A stretch of DNA of 42,095 nt from Oscillospiraceae bacterium (lineage in GTDB: Bacteria > Bacillota > Clostridia > Oscillospirales > CAG-272), in contig SVRQ01000015.1 in NCBI GenBank assembly GCA_015064725.1, positions 1 to 42,095 on the forward strand. Direction: 5' to 3'. Shown here piece after piece: positions 1 through 8,454 of the stretch. The first letter of the stretch is position 1. The number at the start of each line of letters is the position of its first letter. A program made the translations under genes and the position numbers. Below the pieces are notes generated by a model, which made no database searches, was not told where the DNA came from, and saw only the letters and a list, made by a program, of their open reading frames with translations.

Positions 1-1393
1 TGGGGGGATTGAGCGTGTAACCGAGCGCGTTGCCGCTGGGGATGATGGAGATCTGGCGGACGGGGTCCTGCGTGGGCAAGAGGTGCGCGAGTATCGCGTG
101 ACCTGCCTCGTGGTAAGCCGTTTTGCGTTTTTCGCTGTCCTTGATCTTGTTTTTCTTCTTCTGTGTGCCGACGGTGATCTTGATCATAGCATCGTCGATA
201 TCGCTCTCGCCGATGAGGGCTTTCGCCTTTCTCGCGGCGATGAGCGCCGCTTCATTGAGCAGGTTTGCAAGGTCCGCGCCCGTAAAGCCGACCGTTGTTT
301 GAGCTATCTTCTTGAAGTCAACGCTTGCTTCAAAGGGTTTTCCTCGCGCGTGAACTTTGAGGATATCCTCGCGGCCCTGGATGTCGGGGTAGCCGACAGT
401 CACCTGACGGTCGAAACGGCCGGGGCGAAGGAGCGCGGGGTCGAGGATGTCGGGTCTGTTTGTCGCCGCGATAACGATGATGCCATCGTGGCTTCCGAAG
501 CCGTCCATCTCAACAAGGAGCTGGTTGAGCGTCTGCTCGCGCTCATCGTGGCCGCCGCCAAGACCCGCGCCGCGGTGTCTGCCGACAGCGTCTATCTCGT
601 CGATGAAGATGATGGATGCGGGGGCTTTTTTCGCTGTTTCAAAGAGGTCGCGCACGCGCGAAGCGCCTACGCCGACGTACATTTCCACAAAATCCGAACC
701 TGAGATGGAAAGGAAGGGAACGCCCGCCTCGCCCGCAACGGCTTTCGCAAGGAGTGTTTTACCCGTTCCGGGAGGGCCCTGGAGAAGCACACCGTGCGGT
801 ATCTTTGCGCCGAGCTTGCGGTATTTTTCGGGGTCTTTGAGGAACTCAACTATCTCACGAAGCTCCTCTTTTTCTTCGTCTGCGCCCGCAACGTCGGAGA
901 AGAGAACTTTTCTTTTTTCTTTATCGAACATTTTAGCGCGGGATTTGCCGAAGTTCGGCGCACCGCCGCCCATACTGCCGGCTTTTTTCATAAATACGAC
1001 CCAGAATACTATCATAAGGATCACAACGATGAGGTATGGCAAAAGAGAGAGAAGCCACGTATTTTTTGCAGGCTCCGCTAAATCGTACCCTTCGGTAAGA
1101 TTTTTTATTTCTCCGTTTCTGTACGCAATAAGATAATCTTCAATATCGTGACGGAAAAGACTGAGATCGCGGAGCGTGCGCGAATACGTTTTTCCCTCCA
1201 CGGTCTTAAACGTCAGCACGTTGGATGCGCTGACCTCGAATTGTGTTATTTGATCGTCATAAAACAGCTCTATGATATCGCTGTAGGAAAGCTCCTCGGC
1301 GGGGTTCATATTTTGCAAGAGCATAGCCGCGCCGAATATGACGAACAAAATAATAAGGGCATATAAAACTATGGTTTTTATGTTTGCTTTCAT
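1..1393 (-). CDS. ftsH: ATP-dependent zinc metalloprotease FtsH (3' end cut off by window)
   Basis: Membrane-anchored AAA+ protease that degrades misfolded and regulatory membrane and cytosolic proteins. Reading from the ATG at 1393, the first 464 residues are present. I see a first membrane segment at about residues 5-27, a second at about 113-135, Walker A GPPGTGKT at 206-213, the Walker B FIDEID and the second region of homology (RPGRFD). The zinc site HEAGH is at 428-432, just before the cut. The rest of the peptidase domain lies outside the window; family members are usually 600-700 residues. The start is supported by a GGAG ribosome binding site about 8 bases upstream. It is followed on the same strand by uvrA transcription, which ends at its own terminator, so ftsH is probably a separate transcription unit. 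No convincing promoter was seen upstream. Confidence 0.97.
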   Translation of the reverse strand, partial: MKANIKTIVLYALIILFVIFGAAMLLQNMNPAEELSYSDIIELFYDDQITQFEVSASNVLTFKTVEGKTYSRTLRDLSLFRHDIEDYLIAYRNGEIKNLTEGYDLAEPAKNTWLLSLLPYLIVVILMIVFWVVFMKKAGSMGGGAPNFGKSRAKMFDKEKRKVLFSDVAGADEEKEELREIVEFLKDPEKYRKLGAKIPHGVLLQGPPGTGKTLLAKAVAGEAGVPFLSISGSDFVEMYVGVGASRVRDLFETAKKAPASIIFIDEIDAVGRHRGAGLGGGHDEREQTLNQLLVEMDGFGSHDGIIVIAATNRPDILDPALLRPGRFDRQVTVGYPDIQGREDILKVHARGKPFEASVDFKKIAQTTVGFTGADLANLLNEAALIAARKAKALIGESDIDDAMIKITVGTQKKKNKIKDSEKRKTAYHEAGHAILAHLLPTQDPVRQISIIPSGNALGYTLNPP

Positions 1394-1535
1394 TATTTGC
1401 TCCGTTTCTGATTGTTTGATTTATTATTAGCTTATGCGCTTCTGTGTATTTTCATCATAACAAAAATAATGTGAATTTATGTTGAAATTATATTGAAAAT
1501 TTGTAACATTTTTCGTAATTCTTTTGTTTTTTACC

Positions 1536-1576
1536 GAAAAACAACCCAAGCGAAGCTTTTCTCTCGCTTGGGTTGG
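1536..1576 (-). terminator. Intrinsic terminator of uvrA
   Basis: A 12-base perfect inverted repeat (CAACCCAAGCGA at 1542-1553 and its complement at 1564-1575) starts four bases after the uvrA stop codon. Read on the minus strand, the stem is followed by TTTTT, as expected for Rho-independent termination. Confidence 0.9.
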
Positions 1577-1579
1577 GAT

Positions 1580-4399
1580 CTATTTGCCTAAAATCTTTTT
1601 AAGGAACTGACCTGTATGGGAGGTTTCGCATTTTGCAATGTCCTCCGGTGTGCCGCAGGCGATGACCGTACCGCCGTGCTCTCCCCCCTCCGGACCCATA
1701 TCTACGATATAGTCTGCATTTTTGATAACGTCAAGGTTGTGCTCTATAACAAGCACCGTGTTGCCGTTTTCGCAAAGGCGTTGGAGCATATCGATAAGCT
1801 TTTGCACGTCCGCGGTGTGAAGCCCTGTTGTCGGTTCATCGAGGATATACATAGTTTTGCCCGTGCCGCGGCGGGAAAGCTCCGTGGAAAGTTTCACGCG
1901 CTGACCCTCGCCTCCTGAAAGCGTCGTTGCTGCTTGACCGAGCTTGATATAGCCAAGGCCCACATCGAACAGCGTTTGTATCTTTCGGTTCAGCTTGGGA
2001 AGATCCGCGAAGAAGGAAAGGGCTTCCTCCACCGTCATATCGAGAACCTCGTAAATATTTTTACCCTTATAACGCACCTCCAGCGTGTCCTTGTTGTATC
2101 GCTGACCGCGGCAAACCTCGCAGGTGACGTAAACGTCGGAAAGAAAGTGCATTTCTATCTTTTTTACGCCGTCGCCCCCGCACGCTTCGCATCTGCCGCC
2201 CTTTACGTTAAAAGAAAATCTTCCTGCGGTGTATCCGCGTGCCTTTGCATCCTTCGTCATAGAAAAAAGCTCACGTATATCGTTAAAAAGACCCGTATAA
2301 GTTGCGGGGTTGGAGCGCGGGGTGCGTCCGATGGGGCTTTGGTCTATGGCGATGACCTTATCAAGGTGTTCTATACCTTCAATACGTTCGCATTTGCCTT
2401 TCGTTACACCCGCACGGTTAAGCTCACGCAAAAGCGTGCGAAGAAGAACGGCGTTTACAAGCGAGCTTTTTCCCGAGCCGGAAACGCCCGTTACGCAGAT
2501 GAACGTGCCAAGAGGAAATGAAACGTCCACGTTTTTGAGGTTGTTTTCGCGCGCACCGATAACTTTAAGGAAGTTGCCGTTTCCCGTGCGGCGTGTCTGA
2601 GGTACGGGGATCTCCAGCTTATGTGAAAGATATTTGCCTGTAAGAGATGCTTCGTTTGCCATTATCTGCTCCGGCGTGCCTGCGGCAACGACGTGACCGC
2701 CGTTTACGCCGGCGCCCGGACCCATATCCACGATGTAATCGGAGGAAAGCATAGTTTCCTCATCGTGCTCAACAACGATAAGGCTGTTGCCGGCATCGCG
2801 CAGCTTTTTGAGCGTTGCAATAAGCTTGCCGTTGTCGCGCTGATGAAGACCGATGCTCGGTTCATCAAGTATATAAAGCACGCCGACCAGAGCCGAGCCT
2901 ATCTGTGTTGCAAGGCGTATGCGCTGTGCCTCGCCGCCGGAAAGGGTTGATGCCTTGCGCGAAAGCGTAAGGTATTCAAGCCCGACGCTTGTAAGGAAAG
3001 AAAGGCGGGCGCGTATTTCCTTTAATATCTCGTGCGCTATCTGCTGTTCAGTTTTTGAAAGCGAGAGGCCGTTCACAAAATCGAGCGCGGAGGTGATATT
3101 CATAGAGCAGAATTCGTGTATGTTCTTACCCCCGACGGTGACGGCGAGTATTTCGGGGCGAAGCCTTTTTCCTCCGCATTCGGGGCAGGGCGTGAAATCC
3201 ATAAATTCATCGTAATAATCGCTCTTTATCATAGCCGCACGCTGCTCTATAAGGCGAACAACGCCGAGCCATTCCACATCTCCCGATTTTACCTTGCCGT
3301 CGAAGACGCGCGTAACGTAGTATGATTTTCCCGGAACGCCGTACATAAGTGCGTGGAAAGCTTCATCCGAGTATTCACAGATGGGCGTGTCTATCGTAAA
3401 GCCGAAATCCCTGCCCACGGCTTCGTAAAGCGGACCGTACCAGCTTTCCTCATAGACGGATTTGAAGCCGTTTACAACTATCGCGCCGCCGCGCAGGGAG
3501 AGCGAACGATCGGGAATGATCTTTTCCGGCGAAAGGTTTTGAAGCTCACCGAGTCCCGCGCATTTCGGGCAAGCACCGAAAGGCGCGTTGAATGAGAACA
3601 TACGGGGCGAAAGCTCCCCGATGCTGAAATTGTGCTCCTCGCAAGCGTATTTTTGTGAAAAGCTCATATCGCGGCTTCCATCCATAAATATCACCGTGAG
3701 AAGTCCTTCCGAAAGACCGAGGGCCGTTTCCACGGAGTCGGAAAGGCGAGCGCGGATATTTTCCCGCATAACAAGTCTGTCCACGATAATATCGATATTA
3801 TGCTTTTTATTTTTGTCGAGAGAGGGAACTTCTTCCAGCGGGTAAGTTTCGCCGTCAACGCGTGCACGGGAGTAGCCGTTTTTGCGCGCGTTTTCAAAGA
3901 CCTTTTCGTGCATACCTTTTTTAGCGCGCACAACGGGTGCGGCTATCATAAATTTGGTGCCCTCGGGAAGCTCCGATATGCTGTCTATAATTGCATCCGT
4001 CGTAGTCATTTTTATCTCTTTGCCGCAGACGGGGCAGTGCGGCACGCCTATTCTTGCATAGAGAAGGCGCAGATAGTCGTATATCTCCGTTACCGTTCCG
4101 ACCGTGGAGCGCGGATTGCGCGAGGTGGTCTTCTGGTCGATGGAAATGGCGGGTGAAAGCCCATCTATAAAATCTATATCGGGCTTATCCATTTGCCCTA
4201 TAAACATACGCGCATATGAGGAGAGAGATTCCACAAAGCGTCTGTGTCCCTCCGCGTATATCGTGTCGAAAGCAAGGGAGCTTTTGCCCGAGCCCGAAAG
4301 ACCCGTGAACACAACGAAGGAGTCGCGCGGGATCTTCAGCTCCACATCTTTGAGATTATGCTCTCTTGCGCCTTTTATGTGTAAATATTTTGTTGACAT
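1580..4399 (-). CDS. uvrA: Excinuclease ABC subunit A (UvrA)
   Basis: DNA-damage recognition ATPase of nucleotide excision repair, which loads UvrB at lesions. The 939-residue length is normal. Both ABC modules are present: Walker [10 protein letters not shown] at residues 33-41, a second [11 protein letters not shown], and two LSGGE signature motifs, each followed by ILDEP. The C-terminal zinc module has CEAC...CEVC. The first zinc site reads C253-E-E-H256 ... C277-P-K-C280, so a histidine replaces the usual second cysteine. The start at 4399 ([10 protein letters not shown]) is chosen because it matches the family N-terminus and has an AAAGG ribosome binding site; the open frame extends 27 codons further upstream. 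It lies downstream of uvrB on the same strand, but 541 bases of repeat-rich DNA separate them. Confidence 0.97.
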   Translation of the reverse strand: MSTKYLHIKGAREHNLKDVELKIPRDSFVVFTGLSGSGKSSLAFDTIYAEGHRRFVESLSSYARMFIGQMDKPDIDFIDGLSPAISIDQKTTSRNPRSTVGTVTEIYDYLRLLYARIGVPHCPVCGKEIKMTTTDAIIDSISELPEGTKFMIAAPVVRAKKGMHEKVFENARKNGYSRARVDGETYPLEEVPSLDKNKKHNIDIIVDRLVMRENIRARLSDSVETALGLSEGLLTVIFMDGSRDMSFSQKYACEEHNFSIGELSPRMFSFNAPFGACPKCAGLGELQNLSPEKIIPDRSLSLRGGAIVVNGFKSVYEESWYGPLYEAVGRDFGFTIDTPICEYSDEAFHALMYGVPGKSYYVTRVFDGKVKSGDVEWLGVVRLIEQRAAMIKSDYYDEFMDFTPCPECGGKRLRPEILAVTVGGKNIHEFCSMNITSALDFVNGLSLSKTEQQIAHEILKEIRARLSFLTSVGLEYLTLSRKASTLSGGEAQRIRLATQIGSALVGVLYILDEPSIGLHQRDNGKLIATLKKLRDAGNSLIVVEHDEETMLSSDYIVDMGPGAGVNGGHVVAAGTPEQIMANEASLTGKYLSHKLEIPVPQTRRTGNGNFLKVIGARENNLKNVDVSFPLGTFICVTGVSGSGKSSLVNAVLLRTLLRELNRAGVTKGKCERIEGIEHLDKVIAIDQSPIGRTPRSNPATYTGLFNDIRELFSMTKDAKARGYTAGRFSFNVKGGRCEACGGDGVKKIEMHFLSDVYVTCEVCRGQRYNKDTLEVRYKGKNIYEVLDMTVEEALSFFADLPKLNRKIQTLFDVGLGYIKLGQAATTLSGGEGQRVKLSTELSRRGTGKTMYILDEPTTGLHTADVQKLIDMLQRLCENGNTVLVIEHNLDVIKNADYIVDMGPEGGEHGGTVIACGTPEDIAKCETSHTGQFLKKILGK

Positions 4400-4438
4400 A
4401 GTTTTACCTTTCTTTTGCTTTCCGCGGGAAAGCGAGGT

Positions 4439-4462
4439 ATTAAAACGATAAATCGTTTTAAT
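4439..4462. repeat. Perfect palindrome in the uvrA leader
   Basis: Two 11-base arms (ATTAAAACGAT and its complement) around a two-base centre, 40-63 bases upstream of the uvrA start codon. It could be an RNA hairpin in the uvrA leader or a protein-binding site. It does not match the GAAC-n4-GTTC type LexA box of Gram-positives. Confidence 0.6.
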
Positions 4463-4477
4463 AAAAGTTATTGTATA

Positions 4478-4506
4478 CAACTTTTTCTTATTTAAAGAAA
4501 AAGTTG
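4478..4506. repeat. A/T hairpin, family member 1
   Basis: Twelve-base arms CAACTTTTTCTT / AAGAAAAAGTTG separated by five bases. The same arm sequence recurs at 7251-7277 (AACTTTTTCTT...AAGAAAAAGTT), and a variant with CGGCTTTTCTTT arms lies at 4879-4910, so this is a small family of palindromes rather than a single terminator. Confidence 0.65.
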
Positions 4507-4618
4507 CAAAAAGATAAAAAACCTTACAGGTTTATCGTTATCAAAAGGAGGAATGGTTCGTTGTCCGCTTAGTGCAAACAAATCGATTGCCTTTTGTACT
4601 TTAGCAAAGTTTTTTACA

Positions 4619-4647
4619 AAGCAAAATTCAAATCCTACGAATTTGAA
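4619..4647. repeat. 29-base repeat, copy 1 (inverted partner at 7439-7467)
   Basis: The 29 bases match the reverse complement of 7439-7467 with one mismatch. Each copy contains an internal palindrome with TTCAAATTC-like arms around a three-base centre. Confidence 0.7.
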
Positions 4648-4663
4648 GGCGTAACGCGGAGGT

Positions 4664-4686
4664 CACTTGCTGTGCTGCTTTGAACC
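4664..4686. repeat. 23-base repeat, copy 1 (inverted partner at 7112-7134)
   Basis: The reverse complement of these 23 bases matches 7112-7134 at 21 positions, with core AAGCAGCACAGCAA. Function unknown. Confidence 0.65.
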
Positions 4687-4761
4687 GAGCGCGTGAAGAT
4701 CGAAGCAAAAACTTGATGTAAATTATTCCGCGCTTGAAATTCAATAAAGATATTTGTACTC

Positions 4762-4905
4762 TTCGACGTGGTTCCGAGTGATTTTTGCGTCAAGTGAAAA
4801 TCGCTCGGGGAGTCGAAATTGCTTTTTTGTAAAGTCCGCACAAGCGGGTAAAGCGAAGGGCTTTTTTACTTCTTTTGTTCGGCTTTTCTTTTAAACAAAG
4901 AAAAG
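4762..4905 (+). repeat. Hairpin repeat module, copy 1
   Basis: The first part (4762-4817) is an imperfect 56-base palindrome with TCGAC/GTCGA ends and CCGAGTGATTTT / AAAATCGCTCGG inner arms. It is followed by a shared 20-base block, TAAAGCGAAGGGCTTTTTTA (4849-4868), itself a short stem followed by a T-run, and then by an A/T hairpin. The same three parts in the same order occur at 7138-7277. The DNA between the blocks differs, so conservation is limited to the structured parts. Confidence 0.75.
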
Positions 4906-4940
4906 CTGAATAACTTTTAATTTGTTTTTTCAAAAACAAA

Positions 4941-6896
4941 TTATTTTATCTTCGCTATGCTGTCGCGCAGGAACGCTGCACGCTCGAAGTCAAGCCGCGC
5001 TGCCGCTTCGCGCATTTCTTTTGTAAGACGTTCTTTGAGCGCTTCTTTTTGCTTGGGAGAGAGTTTTTTCTCCTTTGCTTTCGAGAGATCGTCCTTGGAG
5101 GACATATCGATAACCTCGCGCACTTCCTTGATGATGGTCTTCGGTGTGATGCCGTTTTCTTTATTATACTTATCCTGAATTTCGCGGCGGCGGTTCGTTT
5201 CGCTGATTGCGCGGCGCATAGAGTCCGTAACCTTGTCCGCATACATGATTACAGTGCCGTTTTCGTTTCTTGCGGCTCTGCCTATCGTCTGCACAAGTGA
5301 CATTTCGGATCGCAGGAAGCCCTCCTTGTCCGCATCGAGAATGGCAACGAGCGAGACCTCGGGAATGTCAAGGCCTTCGCGCAGAAGGTTGATGCCCACA
5401 AGCACGTCGAAAACACCGAGGCGCAGGTCGCGTATAAGCTCCTGACGTTCTATTGTATCTATGTTATAGTGGATATACCTTATTTTTATAAGGTTCATTT
5501 CAAGATATTCGGAAAGGTCCTCTGCCATTTTCCTTGTAAGAGTGGTAACAAGCACGCGCTCGTTCCTTGCGGCACGCGCTTTTATCTCCCCGATAAGGTC
5601 GTCTATCTGACCCTTTACGGGGCGTATCTCCACAATGGGATCCAGAAGCCCTGTTGGGCGTATGACCTGCTCTACAAGCTGTGTGGAATTTTTCTTTTCG
5701 TATTCGCCCGGAGTGGCGGAAACGAAGATAGCTTGGTTTATCTTGCTTTCAAATTCGTTAAAAAACAGAGGTCTGTTGTCATATGCGGAGGGAAGACGGA
5801 AGCCGTATTCCACCAGATTTTGTTTTCTTGCCCTGTCGCCGCCACTCATACCGCGAACCTGCGGAAGCGTCACGTGGGACTCATCCACAAAAAGCAGAAA
5901 ATCCTCCGGAAAGTAATCGAGCAGGGTGTATGGCGTAGAGCCGGGCTCGCGCCCTGCAAGTACACGGGAGTAGTTTTCGACACCCGAGCAAAAGCCGACC
6001 TCACGCAGCATTTCAAGATCGTAGCGTGTGCGCTCCGAGATACGCTGCGCTTCGATGAGCTTGCCCTCCTCCTCGAAAAATTTAACGCGCTCTTTCATTT
6101 CTTCTTCGATCTCTTTGAGTGCCGCTTCTCTGCGCTCGTCGCTCGTTGCATAGTGGGAGGCAGGGTAGATGGCAACGTAAGAAAGCGCGCGTATGACCTC
6201 TCCCGTAACGATATCTATTTCCGTTATGCGGTCTATCTCATCGTCGAAAAATTCGATCCTTATGGCGTTGGTGGAGGAAGCGGGCATTATCTCCACGGTA
6301 TCTCCGCGCACGCGGAAATGGTCGCGCGAGAGCTCCATATCGTTGCGCTCGTAATTTATGGAGATGAACTTACGCAAAAGCTCGTTGCGCGGACAGTACA
6401 TTCCCGGACGGAGAGAGGTAACAAGGCTTTGGTACTCCGCAGGGTCGCCAAGCGTGTATATGCAGGAAACGCTTGCTACGATGATAACGTCGCGGCGTTC
6501 GAAAAGTGCGCTTGTTGCACTGTGGCGCAGTCGATCTATCTCGTCGTTAACGGAGGAGTCTTTTTCTATATATTGGTCTTTGCCGGGGATGTATGCTTCC
6601 GGCTGGTAATAGTCATAGTATGATACGAAATATTCAACTGCGTTTTCGGGAAAAAATTCGCGGAACTCGGTGCAGAGCTGTGCGGCAAGGGTCTTATTAT
6701 GCGAAAGAACGAGCGTGGGTCTGCCGCAATTTGCTATGATATTTGCCATAGTAAACGTCTTTCCCGAGCCTGTAACGCCGACAAGACTTTGCTTTTTATC
6801 ACCGCGAAGCACCCCCTGCGTGAGAGCGTTTATCGCTTCCGGTTGATCTCCCATAGGGGCAAAAGAGCTGACGAGTTTGAATTTTGCTTTTTCCAT
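4941..6896 (-). CDS. uvrB: Excinuclease ABC subunit B (UvrB)
   Basis: DNA helicase-like damage verification subunit of nucleotide excision repair; it takes DNA from UvrA and recruits UvrC. The 651-residue length is normal. Visible features are Walker A GVTGSGKT near residue 40, the beta-hairpin region containing [12 protein letters not shown], the DESH helicase box, the helicase motif VI region QTIGRAARN, and a C-terminal UVR/UvrC-binding motif ([14 protein letters not shown]). The start at 6896 ([10 protein letters not shown]) has an AAGGTG ribosome binding site; the frame is open a further 20 codons upstream, but these overlap the promoter. The gene has its own promoter and lies upstream of uvrA on the same strand. 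Confidence 0.97.
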   Translation of the reverse strand: MEKAKFKLVSSFAPMGDQPEAINALTQGVLRGDKKQSLVGVTGSGKTFTMANIIANCGRPTLVLSHNKTLAAQLCTEFREFFPENAVEYFVSYYDYYQPEAYIPGKDQYIEKDSSVNDEIDRLRHSATSALFERRDVIIVASVSCIYTLGDPAEYQSLVTSLRPGMYCPRNELLRKFISINYERNDMELSRDHFRVRGDTVEIMPASSTNAIRIEFFDDEIDRITEIDIVTGEVIRALSYVAIYPASHYATSDERREAALKEIEEEMKERVKFFEEEGKLIEAQRISERTRYDLEMLREVGFCSGVENYSRVLAGREPGSTPYTLLDYFPEDFLLFVDESHVTLPQVRGMSGGDRARKQNLVEYGFRLPSAYDNRPLFFNEFESKINQAIFVSATPGEYEKKNSTQLVEQVIRPTGLLDPIVEIRPVKGQIDDLIGEIKARAARNERVLVTTLTRKMAEDLSEYLEMNLIKIRYIHYNIDTIERQELIRDLRLGVFDVLVGINLLREGLDIPEVSLVAILDADKEGFLRSEMSLVQTIGRAARNENGTVIMYADKVTDSMRRAISETNRRREIQDKYNKENGITPKTIIKEVREVIDMSSKDDLSKAKEKKLSPKQKEALKERLTKEMREAAARLDFERAAFLRDSIAKIK

Positions 6897-6928
6897 AATT
6901 ACACCTTGAAATTTTATAGTATATGAAT

Positions 6929-6956
6929 ATTTTATCACAAACTGTTCGCTTGTCAA
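6929..6956 (-). promoter_or_regulatory. Promoter of uvrB
   Basis: On the minus strand, TTGACA (6951-6956) and TAAAAT (6929-6934) are separated by 16 bases, 33-60 bases upstream of the uvrB start. The spacer contains GCGAACAGTTTGTG, which resembles but does not fit a Gram-positive SOS box. Confidence 0.75.
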
Positions 6957-7111
6957 TGATTATAAGAATATTTGTTCGTGTTTTGCCGAGAAATATGCAA
7001 TTTACATCCTACTCTGTAAAATGATTTTTTATTGAAAATCTGAAGTTTTCGAAGAAAACAATTTTATTGCGTGAGAGCAATTTTAAATTTTTCTTCTATT
7101 ATTACGCGCTA

Positions 7112-7134
7112 GGTTAAAAGCAGCACAGCAAATG
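7112..7134. repeat. 23-base repeat, copy 2
   Basis: Inverted partner of 4664-4686 (21 of 23 identical). Here it lies four bases from the hairpin module, whereas at the first locus it lies about 75 bases from it and in opposite orientation. Confidence 0.65.
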
Positions 7135-7137
7135 AAC

Positions 7138-7285
7138 TCGACGGGGTTCCGAGCGATTTTTGCGTTAAGTGAAAATCGTTCGGGAAGTCGACAACGAACC
7201 GCCATATCTTTCGATGGCGGATAAAGCGAAGGGCTTTTTTATCTTTTTGTAACTTTTTCTTTAAACAAGAAAAAGTTAGCTGAAC
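7138..7285 (+). repeat. Hairpin repeat module, copy 2
   Basis: An imperfect palindrome (7138-7191) with TCGAC/GTCGA ends is followed by a hairpin with CCGCCAT/ATGGCGG arms, the block TAAAGCGAAGGGCTTTTTTA (7222-7241) and an A/T hairpin (7251-7277). Order and orientation are the same as in copy 1 at 4762-4905. Confidence 0.75.
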
Positions 7286-7320
7286 GAAAAGGTAATTTTG
7301 AATTTTGTATCAATTAAAAT

Positions 7321-7431
7321 GGGGATAGATATGTTTGCACCAAGGCGGGGACCTCATCCACCGCCCTGCGGTCCCCCTTCCCCAAAGGGGAAGGCTTATT
7401 TATGGATATTAACGTACTTTTGCCCCGCCAC
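7321..7431. repeat. 110-base direct repeat, copy A (duplicated radC 3' end)
   Basis: It matches 7496-7605 closely over its whole length. Read on the minus strand, its first 36 bases (7396-7431) encode VAGQKYVNIHK followed by a stop, almost identical to the true RadC C-terminus VAGQKYVNILK. It includes the palindrome CCTTCCCCAAAGGGGAAGG (7376-7394), which also occurs at 27795-27813. Confidence 0.85.
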
Positions 7432-7438
7432 TTAACCC

Positions 7439-7467
7439 TTCAAATTCGTAGAATTTGAATTTTGCTT
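7439..7467. repeat. 29-base repeat, copy 2
   Basis: Inverted partner of 4619-4647, one mismatch. It sits in the 64-base spacer between the two 110-base direct repeats and contains a perfect palindrome with 9-base arms (TTCAAATTC, centre GTA). Confidence 0.7.
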
Positions 7468-7495
7468 TATGAAAAAGTCTGCACAAAGCAAAGAA

Positions 7496-7605
7496 GGGGA
7501 TAGATATGTTCGAACGTGGCGGGGACCTCATCCACCGCCCTGCGGTCCCCCTTCCCCAAAGGGGAATGCTTATTTAAGAATATTAACGTACTTTTGTCCC
7601 GCCAC
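7496..7605. repeat. 110-base direct repeat, copy B (overlaps radC 3' end)
   Basis: Direct repeat of 7321-7431. Bases 7570-7605 are the last 11 codons and stop of radC; the remainder lies downstream of the gene. The embedded palindrome is damaged here (AATGC instead of AAGGC). Confidence 0.85.
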
Positions 7606-8226
7606 CAATATATGTCCCAAAAATTCTATTCCCATAAGGGAAAAAGCACGGGCTGCTTCGTTCGTTGTAAACATATCGTCCGGGGAGGGGATGGCAAGGC
7701 CGTTCGGGTGATTATGCGCAAGGACAGCCATAGACGCTTTGTTGTAAAGCGCGGCTTCCACGAGGCGGCGCATCGTGACGGCAGAGGAGTTTACGGAGCC
7801 TTCGTGTATCTTGATGCAATCTATCTTTTTGTATTTGTTATCGAGCAAGAGCAGATATACCGTTTCTTTTGTTGCACCGATAAATTTTGAAACGAAAAAT
7901 TCTCCGATCTGCGAAAGCGTTGAAAAAGTCTGGCTTGCATCGGTGCTTGATTCCACGGCGTATCTGCGGGCAAGCGCGGGAATAAGCTTTATTAGCGTGG
8001 CGGAATGTTCCTTGATGCCGTTTATCTCCATAAGCTCTTCGTACGGTGCATCGAAGACCGCGGAAAGAGAACCGAAACGGTTTATGAGTGCGTGGGCTAT
8101 CTCATTTGTGTCCTTTTGCGGTATGGAATAGAAAAGGAGAAGCTCCAGGACGTTATGGGGCTCAAAGTTTTCCAAGCCCTCTGCAAGGAAGCGTTTTTTC
8201 GTTCGTGATCTGTGCTGTTCGTGCAT
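7570..8226 (-). CDS. radC: RadC family protein (JAB/MPN+ domain)
   Basis: A 218-residue member of the RadC family. An N-terminal helix-hairpin-helix-like region (MEINGIKEHSATLIKL) is followed by a JAB1/MPN+ metal-binding domain with HNHPNG-x5-SPDD and an upstream glutamate (IHEGS), the pattern expected for a zinc site. The cellular role of the family is unsettled despite the historical link to DNA repair. The start at 8226 (MHEQHRSRTKK) has a GGAG ribosome binding site and a well-placed promoter; the frame is open 42 codons further, but those lie across the promoter. The final 11 codons are part of a 110-base repeat that also exists outside the gene. Confidence 0.93.
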   Translation of the reverse strand: MHEQHRSRTKKRFLAEGLENFEPHNVLELLLFYSIPQKDTNEIAHALINRFGSLSAVFDAPYEELMEINGIKEHSATLIKLIPALARRYAVESSTDASQTFSTLSQIGEFFVSKFIGATKETVYLLLLDNKYKKIDCIKIHEGSVNSSAVTMRRLVEAALYNKASMAVLAHNHPNGLAIPSPDDMFTTNEAARAFSLMGIEFLGHILVAGQKYVNILK

Positions 8227-8266
8227 ATATTGCTCCGTGTTATAGTTATTGTTATGTTTATAAAAC

Positions 8267-8295
8267 AGTATAACATATTTTCCGGGCGAATGCAA
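8267..8295 (-). promoter_or_regulatory. Promoter of radC
   Basis: On the minus strand, TTGCAT (8290-8295), a 17-base spacer, then TATACT (8267-8272), about 40 bases upstream of the radC start. Confidence 0.75.
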
Positions 8296-8391
8296 TGGAA
8301 ACAGTATTGAGGGCGTTGGTTTTTGAATAGTGCGCAAGCACCGTTTTCCCATCCAAAGCCTGCATTACCAACAAAAAAACGTCAAAATGAC

Positions 8392-8420
8392 TTGAAAAAT
8401 TGTGCATATTATGATATTAT
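8392..8420 (+). promoter_or_regulatory. Promoter of the DUF3810 gene / envelope operon
   Basis: TTGAAA (8392-8397), a 17-base spacer, then TATTAT (8415-8420), 34 bases upstream of the start at 8455. It could drive the genes up to 15170, because no other clear promoter or terminator is seen before murA. Confidence 0.65.
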
Positions 8421-8454
8421 GAAAATGTATAATTGTGTTTATTCGGGAGCTGAG

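Larger units (their letters stand above)
4400..4940. other. Gene-free, repeat-rich region between uvrB and uvrA
   Basis: No credible gene is seen. The stretch holds a perfect 24-base palindrome (4439-4462), a long A/T hairpin (4478-4506), a pair member of a 29-base repeat (4619-4647), a pair member of a 23-base repeat (4664-4686) and a hairpin module (4762-4905). All but the first have relatives at 7112-7467. The DNA just before the uvrA start probably carries its promoter, but none could be assigned with confidence. Confidence 0.7.
6957..7569. other. Gene-free, repeat-rich region between radC and uvrB
   Basis: No credible gene is seen in these 613 bases. They hold a 23-base repeat (7112-7134), the second hairpin module (7138-7285), one whole copy of a 110-base direct repeat (7321-7431) with most of the second, and a 29-base inverted-repeat partner (7439-7467). 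The second 110-base copy runs into the radC coding region. Confidence 0.7.

Noticed and set aside
1394-1535. Promoter of ftsH
   Set aside because: A TATGAT box is visible on the minus strand, but no acceptable -35 box lies at a suitable distance.
4635-4841. 68-residue frame between uvrB and uvrA
   Set aside because: No ribosome binding site, and it runs through the palindromic repeats. It is probably not translated.
4911-4943. Terminator at the 3' end of uvrB
   Set aside because: AATTTGTTTTT/AAAAACAAATT forms a stem, but it overlaps the stop codon and is entirely A/T, without a distinct U-tract on the minus strand.
6929-6956. Possible LexA/SOS box in the uvrB promoter (GCGAACAGTTTGTG)
   Set aside because: It has the GAAC start, but the second half does not fit GAAC-n4-GTTC at the right spacing, so SOS control is not claimed.
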